Assembly: GCA_018239715.1 (NCBI GenBank)
Contig: JAFEGW010000001.1
Span: 1 to 64,000 of the forward strand
Source: Verrucomicrobiota bacterium
GTDB lineage: Bacteria; Chlamydiota; Chlamydiia; Chlamydiales; Rhabdochlamydiaceae
Direction of reading: 5' to 3'
Length of the DNA: 64,000 bases
Part shown: one piece after another, positions 16,198 through 24,837 of the stretch
Layout of the letters: every line of letters starts with the position of its first letter
Position numbering within the stretch: the first letter of the stretch is position 1
Translations under genes and position numbers: made by a program
Notes under the pieces: generated by a model
The model's input: the letters and a program-made list of their open reading frames with translations, nothing else
Database searches by the model: none
What the model was told of the DNA's origin: nothing

Positions 16198-16659
16198 TTA
16201 CAAATGACTGCGGAGCATCCAGGCCATTTTTTCATGGGCTCCGAGGCGGCGGGCCATCAAATCAACGGTCGCCTGGTCTTTGGCACCTTCGGCACAAGTT
16301 GCGATTTCGCGGGCGCATCGGATGATGGCTTCATGATCTTCGACGAGGCGCTGAAGCATGGTTTTAGCAGGAACAGGCTTCCTCTCCTCTTTAATACAGC
16401 AGTCTTGGAAAGCAGAAAAAGAAGCATCGACAAAGAAACCCAGCGCTTGGATCCTCTCAGCGATCTCATCGACCGCTTCGGCAAGTTCCTCGTACTGCTT
16501 TTCAAACATCAGGTGGAGAGCAAAAAACTGAGGACTCTTGACATTCCAATGGAAGTTTTGGGTCTTAAGGTAGACCGTATAGGTATCAGCTAATAAATGG
16601 CGGATATCTTCTGCAATTTTTTTTCTTTGCTCTTCGGTCATGCCTAATTTGATCTTCAT
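16198..16659 (-). CDS. dps: Dps/MrgA-type ferritin-like DNA-protection protein
   Basis: The 153-residue protein has the Dps dinuclear-iron signature across the dimer interface: NFHWNV (His), FALHLMFEKQYEELAEAVDEIAERI (His, Asp/Glu) and the following LG. Dps dodecamers oxidise and store iron and shield DNA in stress or stationary phase; in Chlamydiales such genes could serve developmental chromatin or iron handling. The start (MKIKLGMTEEQRKK) is preceded by AAGGGGTAG. No DNA-binding lysine-rich tail is obvious beyond the basic N terminus. Confidence 0.92.
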   Translation of the reverse strand: MKIKLGMTEEQRKKIAEDIRHLLADTYTVYLKTQNFHWNVKSPQFFALHLMFEKQYEELAEAVDEIAERIQALGFFVDASFSAFQDCCIKEERKPVPAKTMLQRLVEDHEAIIRCAREIATCAEGAKDQATVDLMARRLGAHEKMAWMLRSHL

Positions 16660-16813
16660 AACTACCCCTTATATGTCGATATAATCAAGAAAAGATTATT
16701 GGGCAATAGGGGGTTTGAGAGCTGAGTGTTCTTAGCCCTGTTTGGTAAATTAAACTTTAAATACCACAGTCGAATAAAAGAAAAACAAGCTTTTAATTTA
16801 CATATATTTTGTG

Positions 16814-16819
16814 TATAAT
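16814..16819 (+). promoter_or_regulatory. -10 element placing transcription start at or next to the start codon
   Basis: A perfect TATAAT ends only 8 bases before the ATG at 16828 (TATAATATTTTGCT then ATG). With normal initiation 6-8 bases after the -10, the mRNA would be leaderless or nearly so. No ribosome site is present. The same arrangement occurs at 44770. Confidence 0.55.
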
Positions 16820-16827
16820 ATTTTGCT

Positions 16828-17823
16828 ATGAGCTTGAATATTGATGTAGCAAAAGGCATTAATTTACAGGATTGGATCAATATACTCGTCAGTTTAGAGA
16901 AAAACGACGAGAAAAGGATGGTATTTAGTCTCGAAAAATCTGGTAAAAGTCAATCCTATCATCTTTATACTCAAGCGGAAGTCAAATCTGTCGTTGATCG
17001 TAATCCTCACATTCGAAACATGATCGCATATGGGACCCAGATAAGGCAGTTTTGCGCGGCTTCAGGTTCATTCTATTTCTATAAATTATCCTTCGAAGAT
17101 ATGACTACTATCAATGAACTCCAGATTGACGTTATACGTAATACTTATCTCACACCTGCGCATTTCAAAGCAGTTAAAGATAATTTTGTTAAAAATATTG
17201 AGACGTATTCTTTTGAGGCTTTGTTCAACGCAGAGTTTGCTAATCTCAATACGATTATTAATGCACAACTTCGTATGAACACCCAAGCTTATAAACAGCA
17301 ATGCTGCATCAAAAAAATCATCTGCTGTATGCAGAATTTATTTATCAAATTATTCGGTCCCTCTTTAGCCCTAAACTCTCTTTTGCGTTACACTCTCTTT
17401 ATAGCTTTTGCCAATATTGATTGTTGGAATGCGAGATACTCTCTTGAAGATTATCGTCGAGCAAGAAGAGCATTTGCTCAGGGAATCACTGGTCAATTCC
17501 AAGAAGAAATCACATCTTTGATTGGTAAAGATGCCAATGTCAAGCAATGGATAGCACAGAACCACCCAGATAGAAATCCTGATGAATCTATTAAGGGAAC
17601 CTACAAAAAAGTCGATGAGCTAAGGCAACTCATAGACGCTATGAATAAACAGATAGCAGACATCGACAGTTCTTCTACTCTTACGAGTAGTGTTCAACCT
17701 CGACTTCCTGATAAAGAGCACGAGCATTCTGCAGATACAAAACCAGCAGCACCTCCTTCTGGTAAAAAACAGCAAAAGCATCAAAATCTTGGTGTTGATG
17801 ATGCAACAAGCCAGCCAGATTAA
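16828..17823 (+). CDS. hypothetical protein with C-terminal J-domain-like stretch
   Basis: The 331-residue protein has no signal peptide. A cysteine-rich hydrophobic patch (CCIKKIICCMQNLFIKLFG) lies near residues 155-175. Around residues 235-275 it reads VKQWIAQNHPDRNPDES, then YKKVDELRQLIDAM: an HPD tripeptide after a helix and before a second helix, as in J-domains, although helix I is hard to identify. The last 45 residues are low-complexity, with Ser, Pro, Ala, Lys and Gln. Eukaryote-like chaperone-interacting effectors are plausible in an intracellular bacterium, but this is inference. Translation probably starts without a leader. Confidence 0.6.
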   Translation: MSLNIDVAKGINLQDWINILVSLEKNDEKRMVFSLEKSGKSQSYHLYTQAEVKSVVDRNPHIRNMIAYGTQIRQFCAASGSFYFYKLSFEDMTTINELQIDVIRNTYLTPAHFKAVKDNFVKNIETYSFEALFNAEFANLNTIINAQLRMNTQAYKQQCCIKKIICCMQNLFIKLFGPSLALNSLLRYTLFIAFANIDCWNARYSLEDYRRARRAFAQGITGQFQEEITSLIGKDANVKQWIAQNHPDRNPDESIKGTYKKVDELRQLIDAMNKQIADIDSSSTLTSSVQPRLPDKEHEHSADTKPAAPPSGKKQQKHQNLGVDDATSQPD

Positions 17824-17961
17824 TTTGCTAACTTGGATATTTTAAGAATGTTCAGTTAACTGAGAATTCTTTCTACTTTCGAGCATGCTATAAATCGTAT
17901 ACAAAATTCTAGAGTTTCGATAAATTTCTCGGCTTAATTGAAAAATGAGCCCACTGAGTCT

Positions 17962-18528
17962 ATGGCAATTTGTGCAAAACTTTTAAGAACGGCTGAACCT
18001 TCCTATTGTGCAGTTCGCACTCCTACGCGGAATATACCTGTCCATCGAGCTATTTATGCAGAGATAATCGAAGATATCCACCCTCTTATCAATGAGCATC
18101 TTTCCTTCGACGATCTTATTGCCCTGATGAGAGTGGATCATGCACATCGGCGGGTTGTTTTATCGGCTATTTTCACGCGCCTCTTCTGGAAAGATCAGCA
18201 AAAAAAGCTAGGCTATCACTTAGGTGGGTCTTGCTCTCTCGATGATCAAACCCTGAATCAAATCTTCGATAAGGCCTACCATATTACAATAATCCCTCCT
18301 ATCATTCATAAAATTCTCGAAAATCGAATTAAAATCCTGGAAAGAAACGAGGAGGGATATCTCCATCCTGTTGCGATATTAAAAGCAACACGGACGTTTT
18401 TAAAATGGTATCACGCTCATGACAAGCAAACTTCCTTCTATTTACAAAATGTCCTCTTTCAGTGCGGATATCAGATGTTTCGAGCCGATGCGCGTGAATT
18501 TAATAACTTTTTAAAAGAAAGAAGTTGA
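17962..18528 (+). CDS. hypothetical protein with F-box-like motif
   Basis: From ATG 17962 the protein has 188 residues; a TTG at 17938 is an alternative start. Residues about 33-75 read IHPLINEHLSFDDLIALMRVDH, then FTRLFWKDQQKKLGY in order, matching the F-box spacing (leucine/proline start, L-S-x-x-D-L, a later W with basic residues). F-box proteins recruit targets to eukaryotic SCF ubiquitin ligases, and amoeba-associated bacteria are known to encode them as effectors. The match is by eye only and divergent; the remainder shows no recognised domain. No clear ribosome site is visible. Confidence 0.5.
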   Translation: MAICAKLLRTAEPSYCAVRTPTRNIPVHRAIYAEIIEDIHPLINEHLSFDDLIALMRVDHAHRRVVLSAIFTRLFWKDQQKKLGYHLGGSCSLDDQTLNQIFDKAYHITIIPPIIHKILENRIKILERNEEGYLHPVAILKATRTFLKWYHAHDKQTSFYLQNVLFQCGYQMFRADAREFNNFLKERS

Positions 18529-18623
18529 GCTTTCTAGATTGCATTGTAGAACAGGCTCTATAACTAAAATCCTCTTCTGAGGAGAATTAGTAATTTTTTT
18601 CTAAAAATTTATTCAAACAATGC

Positions 18624-18652
18624 TTGACATTTTGAATAAAAAGCGTTAAAAT
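18624..18652 (+). promoter_or_regulatory. sigma70-type promoter
   Basis: Perfect TTGACA, a 17-base spacer and TAAAAT, followed about 25 bases later by AAAAAAGGAATTT and the ATG at 18678. This is the best -35 match seen in the window. Confidence 0.8.
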
Positions 18653-18677
18653 TTTACCTTAAAAAAGGAATTTTATT

Positions 18678-19136
18678 ATGACTATAGCGACTTTAAAAAA
18701 TGGCTACGAACCTGTCTTTGATGTACTGGTGTGTTCGGCCGTTGCAGGCGCCACTTGTTGGATTGCTCAAAGAAATATTCCTCAGGAACAAAAAGAATCT
18801 AATAACATCTTTGTTCCTCGCCATGTAGCTCTTATTGTAGGAATAGAAAGCATCTTTCGCTCTGTCCTTCTGAAATCACTCACTGCTACGACGGAGAATC
18901 TTACAGAAATAAATCCATTTCACTATCTTTTCATCTCGCCGTGCTTAGGGCTGACGCTAACATTGCCCTTAAGCATAAAAATAGCAAAAGCTTTTAGCTT
19001 AAAAGTCCCCCCTTATCTTTTGATGATGGGCTATATTGGCTTCTCTCGACACATCAATTTGATGGCCCGAGGTGTGATTTATTTTTGTATTCCCGCTATT
19101 TTTGCAACTGCAAAAATCACCCTGGCAAGGCAATAG
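18678..19136 (+). CDS. small multi-span membrane protein (paralogue 1)
   Basis: A 152-residue protein with about four hydrophobic segments. It shares aligned blocks with the next gene: PRHVALIVGIESIFRSVL versus PRDVAIIVAIDTVFRMAL, and LSIKIAKAF..LKVPPYLLMMGYI versus LSVQVAKRC..VKPPDYLSTMAYI, so the two are tandem paralogues. A perfect -35/17/-10 promoter precedes it. No catalytic residues are evident. Inclusion-membrane-like topology is possible but unproven. Confidence 0.68.
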   Translation: MTIATLKNGYEPVFDVLVCSAVAGATCWIAQRNIPQEQKESNNIFVPRHVALIVGIESIFRSVLLKSLTATTENLTEINPFHYLFISPCLGLTLTLPLSIKIAKAFSLKVPPYLLMMGYIGFSRHINLMARGVIYFCIPAIFATAKITLARQ

Positions 19137-19229
19137 ATCCCCCCATCCTTTGAATAATTTCAAACAATCAAGTTGAAATTCTGGATTAGTTTTCGGAGGC
19201 CTTTTATAATGGCTGCATAGTGAGGTACT

Positions 19230-19637
19230 ATGGGAACACCGGTTTTAAAAATAGTTGCAAATTCCTTAAATAATATCGGCCTTAATTCTTCAGCAGCCTA
19301 CAGTCTTAGCTGCCTGTTTGAAACGGATAATCCTCGAGATGTTGCAATTATTGTGGCTATTGATACTGTCTTTCGAATGGCCCTTTCTATTGCGCTCTCT
19401 GCCCTCAAGCTTCCTCCTGAGAATCCAAGAAGCATCGGCAATCTGGCCTTTGTCTCCTTAACAATGATCACCCAACCGTTGAGTGTCCAGGTAGCAAAAA
19501 GATGCTTCGGTGTTAAGCCACCTGATTATTTATCGACAATGGCGTACATTTTTTTCGGATGGAAAACCAACTTGATGCTTAAAAATGTGATTTACTTAGC
19601 TAATTCAGCCTTAAATACAAAAACCGTTTCGCGATAA
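19230..19637 (+). CDS. small multi-span membrane protein (paralogue 2)
   Basis: A 135-residue paralogue of the preceding gene, with the same helix order and the conserved PRDVAIIVAIDTVFR and VKPPDYLSTMAYIFFGWKTNLM blocks. Its N terminus differs. The ATG follows GTGAGGTACT. Function unknown; pair divergence shows an old tandem duplication. Confidence 0.62.
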   Translation: MGTPVLKIVANSLNNIGLNSSAAYSLSCLFETDNPRDVAIIVAIDTVFRMALSIALSALKLPPENPRSIGNLAFVSLTMITQPLSVQVAKRCFGVKPPDYLSTMAYIFFGWKTNLMLKNVIYLANSALNTKTVSR

Positions 19638-19698
19638 GATTTTTCTCGTTTTTGACAGAAAGCTTTGATCCTGATAGGGTGGGTTGTTGGGAGATTTG

Positions 19699-20283
19699 AT
19701 GCTCGGAGTTTTTCTAGATACAGAAACCAATGGACTCAATGCCTATCGGCATCGAGTGCTGGAGATTGCCTTCAAAATCATCGATCTCCGGACAGGCGAA
19801 TTAAAAGAGGCTTATGAAGCGATCCTCCACCAGTCCAATGACGAATGGAAACGGAGCGATCCGGCCAGCCTGAAAGTGAACGGCTTTACTCATGAGCAGA
19901 CTATCCGAGGGAAAAAAGCCGATATCGTCGCGGCAGAAATTACCAACATTCTGCAGAGAAATAAAATCCGAAGAGGAGAAGCTGTTTTCATCTGTCAAAA
20001 CCCCTCTTTTGACAGGATTTTCTTTTCTCAGCTCGTCGATCCCGATGTTCAAGAAAACCTCCAATGGCCTTACTACTGGCTGGATCTTGCTTCCATGTAT
20101 TGGGCTGAGAGCATCCGCAAAGGCAAGGAGAACCCCCAGCATTTTCCTTGGGTGACGGGTTTTTCAAAAGATCGGATTGCCGCCGTTTATCACTTGCCGG
20201 GCGAGCAGCATCCCCACCGGGCCATGAACGGGGTCGATCATCTTCTCCTTTGTTATGAAAAAGTTATAGGTTTTGGATGCTGA
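19699..20283 (+). CDS. DEDDh-family 3'-5' exonuclease
   Basis: From the ATG at 19699 (preceded by TTGGGAG) the protein has 194 residues. Motif ExoI is FLDTETNGLN, ExoII CQNPSFDRIFF, and ExoIII HRAMNGVDH, giving the Asp-Glu-Asp-Asp-His set of the DnaQ/RNase T superfamily. It resembles oligoribonuclease or proofreading-type enzymes; whether DNA or RNA is the substrate cannot be decided. The TTG 15 bases upstream is a less likely start. Its last 7 bases overlap the TolC-like gene. Confidence 0.88.
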   Translation: MLGVFLDTETNGLNAYRHRVLEIAFKIIDLRTGELKEAYEAILHQSNDEWKRSDPASLKVNGFTHEQTIRGKKADIVAAEITNILQRNKIRRGEAVFICQNPSFDRIFFSQLVDPDVQENLQWPYYWLDLASMYWAESIRKGKENPQHFPWVTGFSKDRIAAVYHLPGEQHPHRAMNGVDHLLLCYEKVIGFGC

Positions 20284-21635
20284 AGCAAGTCGCCGTTTTG
20301 TTGTCCTGCCTCTCATCTTTGTCGGCCCTTTCTCTGCAAGAAGCGGAGAGGCAGGCTCTCCAATCGAATGTTGCTATTCGGCTCACCGAGCAAGATGTGA
20401 GGCAACATGACCTCCAGCGGCTCCAATCGATTTTGTCATGGCTTCCCGAAGTGACGTTTGGCTCGATGTACGCCAAACTGCAAAAATCTCAGAGGATTTC
20501 TCATCTGCAAAGGCAAAATCATCTCTTTTCGAATCAATTTGCCTTGACTCAACCGATTTTTTCTCCTGATCTTCTCGGGGATTTAAAGCTTTCCAAAATA
20601 GCTCAGCAAGGCGCCATGGCGGGGCAAGAAATGGCGATCAACGACACTCTTTTTCAAGTCCGCATGCTCTATCTAGACGTTCTGGTTAAACAAAAAACCG
20701 TGGATGTCGAAAAACAAGTTATCGCTTATTTAAATACCGCTTTTGAAGATGAGCAGAAAAAATATCAATCGGGCAGCGGGACGACTTTGCTTGTCAGCCA
20801 AGCTAAATCGGCTTTGTCTCAAGAGATCACCAAATATTATAACGCTCTCAAAGAAAGCAGCGATGCTAAACAGCAGTTTATTCTAACGCTTCATTTAGAG
20901 CCTGACGCCGCTAAAGATCTGCAACTCGACGATACGATCGGCGTTAAAGACTATCCGCTCTTAGAAGAAAAACTTGCGATGCTCAAAAAAGCTGTCGGCA
21001 CCGATATTGCACAGCCTGCTTCCTTGGAAAATTCATTTTCACTCTTTTCTCCCGATGAGATCCAAAATTGGATTGTGACGGCCCGGCAAAACCGGCCCGA
21101 GCTCAAGAGGTCCCAGATTTATGTCCAGGCAGCCCAGGCAAAATCCCATCAAAGCAAGACCCAGTATCTGCCGAAGATCTCAGCGTTTGTCGACTACGGG
21201 TACTATGAACCGATCAACGGACAGTTTTTGCGGCAGCGCAACGATTTTGCCGGAGGAGTCCAGCTCTCTTGGTCGCTCTTTGATAGTTTTAAACGAGAGG
21301 CCAAGGTGCTCGAGATCTCAGCTCTTCGCAAAGCGGCGGGCATTGCCTACCAATACGAAAGCGATAAAGTTGAAATGACGATCCGCAATGACATCCATCA
21401 AATCGAAGAGGCCCTTTTTGCTTATTTGACCGCAGCCGATAGCGCAGATCTTGCCCAGCAAGCCCTCGAAGAGACCCGCGTCCGCCTCTCTTCCGGCAGC
21501 GTAGCCCAGCAGGAAATGCAAAACGCCTGCCGGCTTTTTGCCCAGGCTCAGCTTTACCGGCAGCAGGCTGAATTTAATTTTTTAAAATCTTATTTTCAAC
21601 TGCGTCACGATGCCGGACTTGACGCCCACTTCTGA
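20277..21635 (+). CDS. TolC-like outer membrane efflux protein
   Basis: The 452-residue protein begins with a short hydrophobic signal-like segment ending in SALS, then LQEAERQALQSNVAIRL, the usual opening of the outer-membrane efflux family. Two related helical hairpin regions follow, with SILSWLPEVTFG in the first and TQYLPKISAFVDYGYY plus FAGGVQLSWSLFD in the second, as expected for an internally duplicated TolC monomer. It would form the outer-membrane channel of a type I secretion or efflux system, but no partner pump is adjacent. It starts inside the end of the exonuclease gene. Confidence 0.88.
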   Translation: MLKQVAVLLSCLSSLSALSLQEAERQALQSNVAIRLTEQDVRQHDLQRLQSILSWLPEVTFGSMYAKLQKSQRISHLQRQNHLFSNQFALTQPIFSPDLLGDLKLSKIAQQGAMAGQEMAINDTLFQVRMLYLDVLVKQKTVDVEKQVIAYLNTAFEDEQKKYQSGSGTTLLVSQAKSALSQEITKYYNALKESSDAKQQFILTLHLEPDAAKDLQLDDTIGVKDYPLLEEKLAMLKKAVGTDIAQPASLENSFSLFSPDEIQNWIVTARQNRPELKRSQIYVQAAQAKSHQSKTQYLPKISAFVDYGYYEPINGQFLRQRNDFAGGVQLSWSLFDSFKREAKVLEISALRKAAGIAYQYESDKVEMTIRNDIHQIEEALFAYLTAADSADLAQQALEETRVRLSSGSVAQQEMQNACRLFAQAQLYRQQAEFNFLKSYFQLRHDAGLDAHF

Positions 21636-21707
21636 AAGAAGAAATATTTCATTGAAAGCAACTCCTCCCATCCCTACAATAGCGTTGTCTTTTCAGGATA
21701 ATCAGAC

Positions 21708-22505
21708 ATGGGTTTTATAGGCGCATTTACTCCCCTCGTTGAAATCTTCGTTATCGCGATCATCCTCAATTACTTGCTTTCCTTTTTTTGGAACACTAGA
21801 TCGATGGACCTCCTGATCGGAGCGCTCGCTTTCTTGATCATTTTTGCCATTACTTCGCTGCTGCACCTGCCGATCCTCTATACGATCATGACAAATCTGG
21901 CCAATGTGGCCGCTATCGCCATCTTGGTGATTTTTCAGCCGGAATTACGCGTCGCCTTATCAAAACTTAGTTTGAAAGGGAAACGTTACAGGGAAGTGAC
22001 AGAATTTGATAAATTCTTAGACCAGCTCACAAATTCCGTTTACAAGCTCGCCGCGAAAAGGATCGGAGCTTTAATTGCTTTAGAACATGAAGATAAGCTG
22101 GATGAATTTGCTCAGAAAGCCGTCATTCTCAACGCCCAATTTTCTTCTGAACTTTTAGAGACCATTTTTGCCGCATCGACCCCACTCCATGACGGTTCGG
22201 TGATTGTCCGCGATATGACTATTGTGGCCGCAGCGGTGATCCTGCCGTTATCCGACGACTCATCGGCAGTGACAAAGTCGATGGGCACACGCCACCGGGC
22301 TGCTTTAGGGATCTCGCAGCATACCGACGCCCTTGTGATTGTGGTATCTGAAGAGAGCGGAAAAGTTTCGCTGGCAAGAGAGAATGTGATTACGCAGGGA
22401 ATCAAGGCCGACCGATTCAAAGGAATTATCCGAAGTATCTATAATACAGCACCCGAACCTGTAAAATCTAAATTCAGCCTGCGCAAGCTGCTGACGGGGG
22501 CCTGA
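21708..22505 (+). CDS. dacA: membrane diadenylate cyclase (CdaA type)
   Basis: The 265-residue protein has three N-terminal membrane helices (to about residue 80), then a DisA_N domain with the paired catalytic motifs: DGS at 162-164 (DGA in most enzymes, serine variant here) and RHR at 195-197 followed by AALG. It makes c-di-AMP from two ATP. C-di-AMP synthesis by the equivalent chlamydial protein is established. The stop overlaps the next gene's ATG (TGATG), coupling it to a YbbR-domain protein, the usual cdaA-cdaR pairing. Confidence 0.95.
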   Translation: MGFIGAFTPLVEIFVIAIILNYLLSFFWNTRSMDLLIGALAFLIIFAITSLLHLPILYTIMTNLANVAAIAILVIFQPELRVALSKLSLKGKRYREVTEFDKFLDQLTNSVYKLAAKRIGALIALEHEDKLDEFAQKAVILNAQFSSELLETIFAASTPLHDGSVIVRDMTIVAAAVILPLSDDSSAVTKSMGTRHRAALGISQHTDALVIVVSEESGKVSLARENVITQGIKADRFKGIIRSIYNTAPEPVKSKFSLRKLLTGA

Positions 22506-23728
22506 TGTCGTTATTCCGTTATTTATTACTGAATAATTGGGAAAGAAAAGTCATCTCGCTGTTTTTGGCTGTTGTCATATGGCTCTTTGTCAATCAATCG
22601 CTGACGACCACCAAGGTCCTTGAGAATGTGGCCGTGCGCCTCATTAACATCCCCGCCGGCACGACGGTCGAAGGACTCCAGCCCAATGGCATGCTGTCCA
22701 AGAAGATCCCCCTGACTTTACAAGGCAATAAAACAGAGCTGGCCCAGATCTCTTCTCACGATGTAGAAGTGGTGCTCGATGCGCTCGACAAGTCGGGTGA
22801 ATGGTTTGCCACGATCACTCGCAAAAATCTTAATTCCATCAATCCCGATATCGATCTCTCCAAAGCCATTAAAAGAGTCGTCCTTCAACAGCTTCAAGTT
22901 AACTTCACTCGGCTGGTGACGGAAAAAATTCCTGTCTTTGTGACGCAGCCTATTGGGGAATCGCCCCGCGATTATCAATTCTTAGACGTCTGGCCCTACC
23001 GGCTTAACATGACCGTGAGCGGCCCGGAAGAAGTCATCAAACAGCTGAAAGCCAAGGGCATCAATCTGACTTTTAATCTGAATGACATCACAAGGTCTGA
23101 TTTAGAGGCCGAAGAGAACAAGTCCGACGAGGTCTCCTTTTACGTGCCTGACGATTGGAAACAAATCTCCATCCCCTCTCTTTCTGATCGTCCCTTTGAC
23201 ATCGACGATCCCCAGGCAATGGACCTTCGCATCGACTTTGTGAGGAGCGACCTCCATCCGATTGCCAAAGCAATCCCGATCAACCTCTTTTTCCCTCCGG
23301 AACACAGCTTAACTTTAAATCCTGAAACCTATTCCCTTGCCCTTAGCGGACTTGTTCAGCAGTTCCACGGCCTTTACCTTCTGCGCAAATCTCTCTATGC
23401 TAAAGGGGTCAGCCGCCTCTTTATTGAACTCGTCCAAGATATGTTGGAGATTTCCATTCTCCTTTCTCCTAAAACAGAAAAAAAATCCCTCGACTGGAGC
23501 GTTCAATTTCTCAACCCTCGCATTTTGGAAGACAAGTACGTCTCCATTCTCATGTCAGATGATGGGGATACCGAGAAAGATCCCTCCTTTGCAAGAAGAC
23601 GTGAAGAATATCTTCGCGCTCGGTTCCGCCAATACATGAACCGGTTCCAGCTCTACAAGTCCGATCGTGAGAAATTTGAGCTAAACGTCGAAATCCGAGA
23701 CCACCAAATCGTCGTCGAAGAATCATGA
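22505..23728 (+). CDS. YbbR/CdaR-like regulator of diadenylate cyclase
   Basis: The 407-residue protein has one membrane helix near the N terminus (VISLFLAVVIWLFVNQS) and an extracytoplasmic region with repeated beta-rich YbbR-type modules, for instance NVAVRLINIPAGTTV and NMTVSGPEEVIKQL. CdaR proteins bind and modulate CdaA. One base overlap with dacA supports a complex. The C-terminal 100 residues are less typical and charged. The C. trachomatis genome also has a ybbR-type gene beside dacA. Confidence 0.88.
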   Translation: MSLFRYLLLNNWERKVISLFLAVVIWLFVNQSLTTTKVLENVAVRLINIPAGTTVEGLQPNGMLSKKIPLTLQGNKTELAQISSHDVEVVLDALDKSGEWFATITRKNLNSINPDIDLSKAIKRVVLQQLQVNFTRLVTEKIPVFVTQPIGESPRDYQFLDVWPYRLNMTVSGPEEVIKQLKAKGINLTFNLNDITRSDLEAEENKSDEVSFYVPDDWKQISIPSLSDRPFDIDDPQAMDLRIDFVRSDLHPIAKAIPINLFFPPEHSLTLNPETYSLALSGLVQQFHGLYLLRKSLYAKGVSRLFIELVQDMLEISILLSPKTEKKSLDWSVQFLNPRILEDKYVSILMSDDGDTEKDPSFARRREEYLRARFRQYMNRFQLYKSDREKFELNVEIRDHQIVVEES

Positions 23729-24837
23729 AAACAGCCGCTATTCTTAAAAAAGATTTTCATGGCCAGGGAGGTCTTGAAAAATCTACCTGGAGGATCATTC
23801 AAGCTTTTAAAGACCATGGGGCCGACGTCACTCTTATCACCTCGAATCAGGTCGCTGCACCTTGTCCCGTTCTCTCCTGTGCATTGGATAGCAAATTGAA
23901 GTTTTTAAAACTCAAAGAATTTGATGTGTGGTGCCGCACCAAGACGCCGTCTTTTGATGTCGTCTTCAGCATGGACCGCTGCTCTTATCAGACCCATCAT
24001 CGCGCAGGCAATGGAGTTCATGCGGCCTATTTGGACCTGCGCCGCCAAAGAGAAGGATTTTTTAAAAGTCTCTCCTTCCTTTTAAACCCCCTGCACCATG
24101 TTATTTTGAATCTTGAAAAGGCCACCTTTGAAGATCCCCATCTCCGGGGGATCATCGTGAATTCTGCTTTCGTCAAAAATCAAATTCTCCATTATTACTC
24201 CACTGATCCTCAAAAAATTCATGTCGTCCATAACGGAGTCGAATGGCATGAGATGGAAAACGATTTTAATGCCTCGTTCCAAAAAAAAAGAGCGCTGGCA
24301 CAATCGCTGGGCCTCAATCCCCATCAGTTCCATTTTCTCTTTATTGGGCATAATTTCCATCGTAAGGGGCTTTCGCTCTTGCTCCAAGCCCTCAGCCGGT
24401 TAAAAAATAAAGATTTTCACCTCTCGGTTATCGGAACGGATAAACACTGCGGTCATTATCAAAAACAAACCGCCGCTATGGGCCTTGCAAAGCAGGTAAC
24501 ATTTTTTTATTCCCAAGCCGACACGCGTCCTTTTTACCAGATCGCCGATGCCCTGGTGATTCCTTCGCTTTATGATCCTTTTGCGAATGTGACTATCGAA
24601 GCCTTAGCTATGGGACTCTTCGTGATTTCTTCGACTACCAACGGCGGGCATGAAGTGTTAAATCCCCACTCTGGAATCGCCATCGATCCTTTCGATCTCG
24701 ACAGCTTTACCTCTGCACTCGAGACAGCGCTCGAGCGCCGAAAATATCTGGCTTCTGCTCGGCGTATCCGCTCCTCGGTTGAGCATTTAGATTTTAGCAA
24801 CCAACTGGAAAAGGTCTGCAAGATATGTCTTTCATAA
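23725..24837 (+). CDS. glycosyltransferase family 4, LPS core-type
   Basis: The 370-residue protein has a GT-B fold: an N-terminal GGLEKSTWRI nucleotide-binding-like loop, VVHNGVEW at the linker, FLFIGHNFHRKGL, and the C-terminal donor site IPSLYDPFANVTIEALAMG ending in the E-x7-E region. It resembles WaaG-like LPS core glucosyltransferases. Acceptor and sugar are not determinable. It overlaps ybbR (ATGA) and lpxL (13 bases), suggesting a role in envelope glycolipid assembly. Confidence 0.85.
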   Translation: MKTAAILKKDFHGQGGLEKSTWRIIQAFKDHGADVTLITSNQVAAPCPVLSCALDSKLKFLKLKEFDVWCRTKTPSFDVVFSMDRCSYQTHHRAGNGVHAAYLDLRRQREGFFKSLSFLLNPLHHVILNLEKATFEDPHLRGIIVNSAFVKNQILHYYSTDPQKIHVVHNGVEWHEMENDFNASFQKKRALAQSLGLNPHQFHFLFIGHNFHRKGLSLLLQALSRLKNKDFHLSVIGTDKHCGHYQKQTAAMGLAKQVTFFYSQADTRPFYQIADALVIPSLYDPFANVTIEALAMGLFVISSTTNGGHEVLNPHSGIAIDPFDLDSFTSALETALERRKYLASARRIRSSVEHLDFSNQLEKVCKICLS

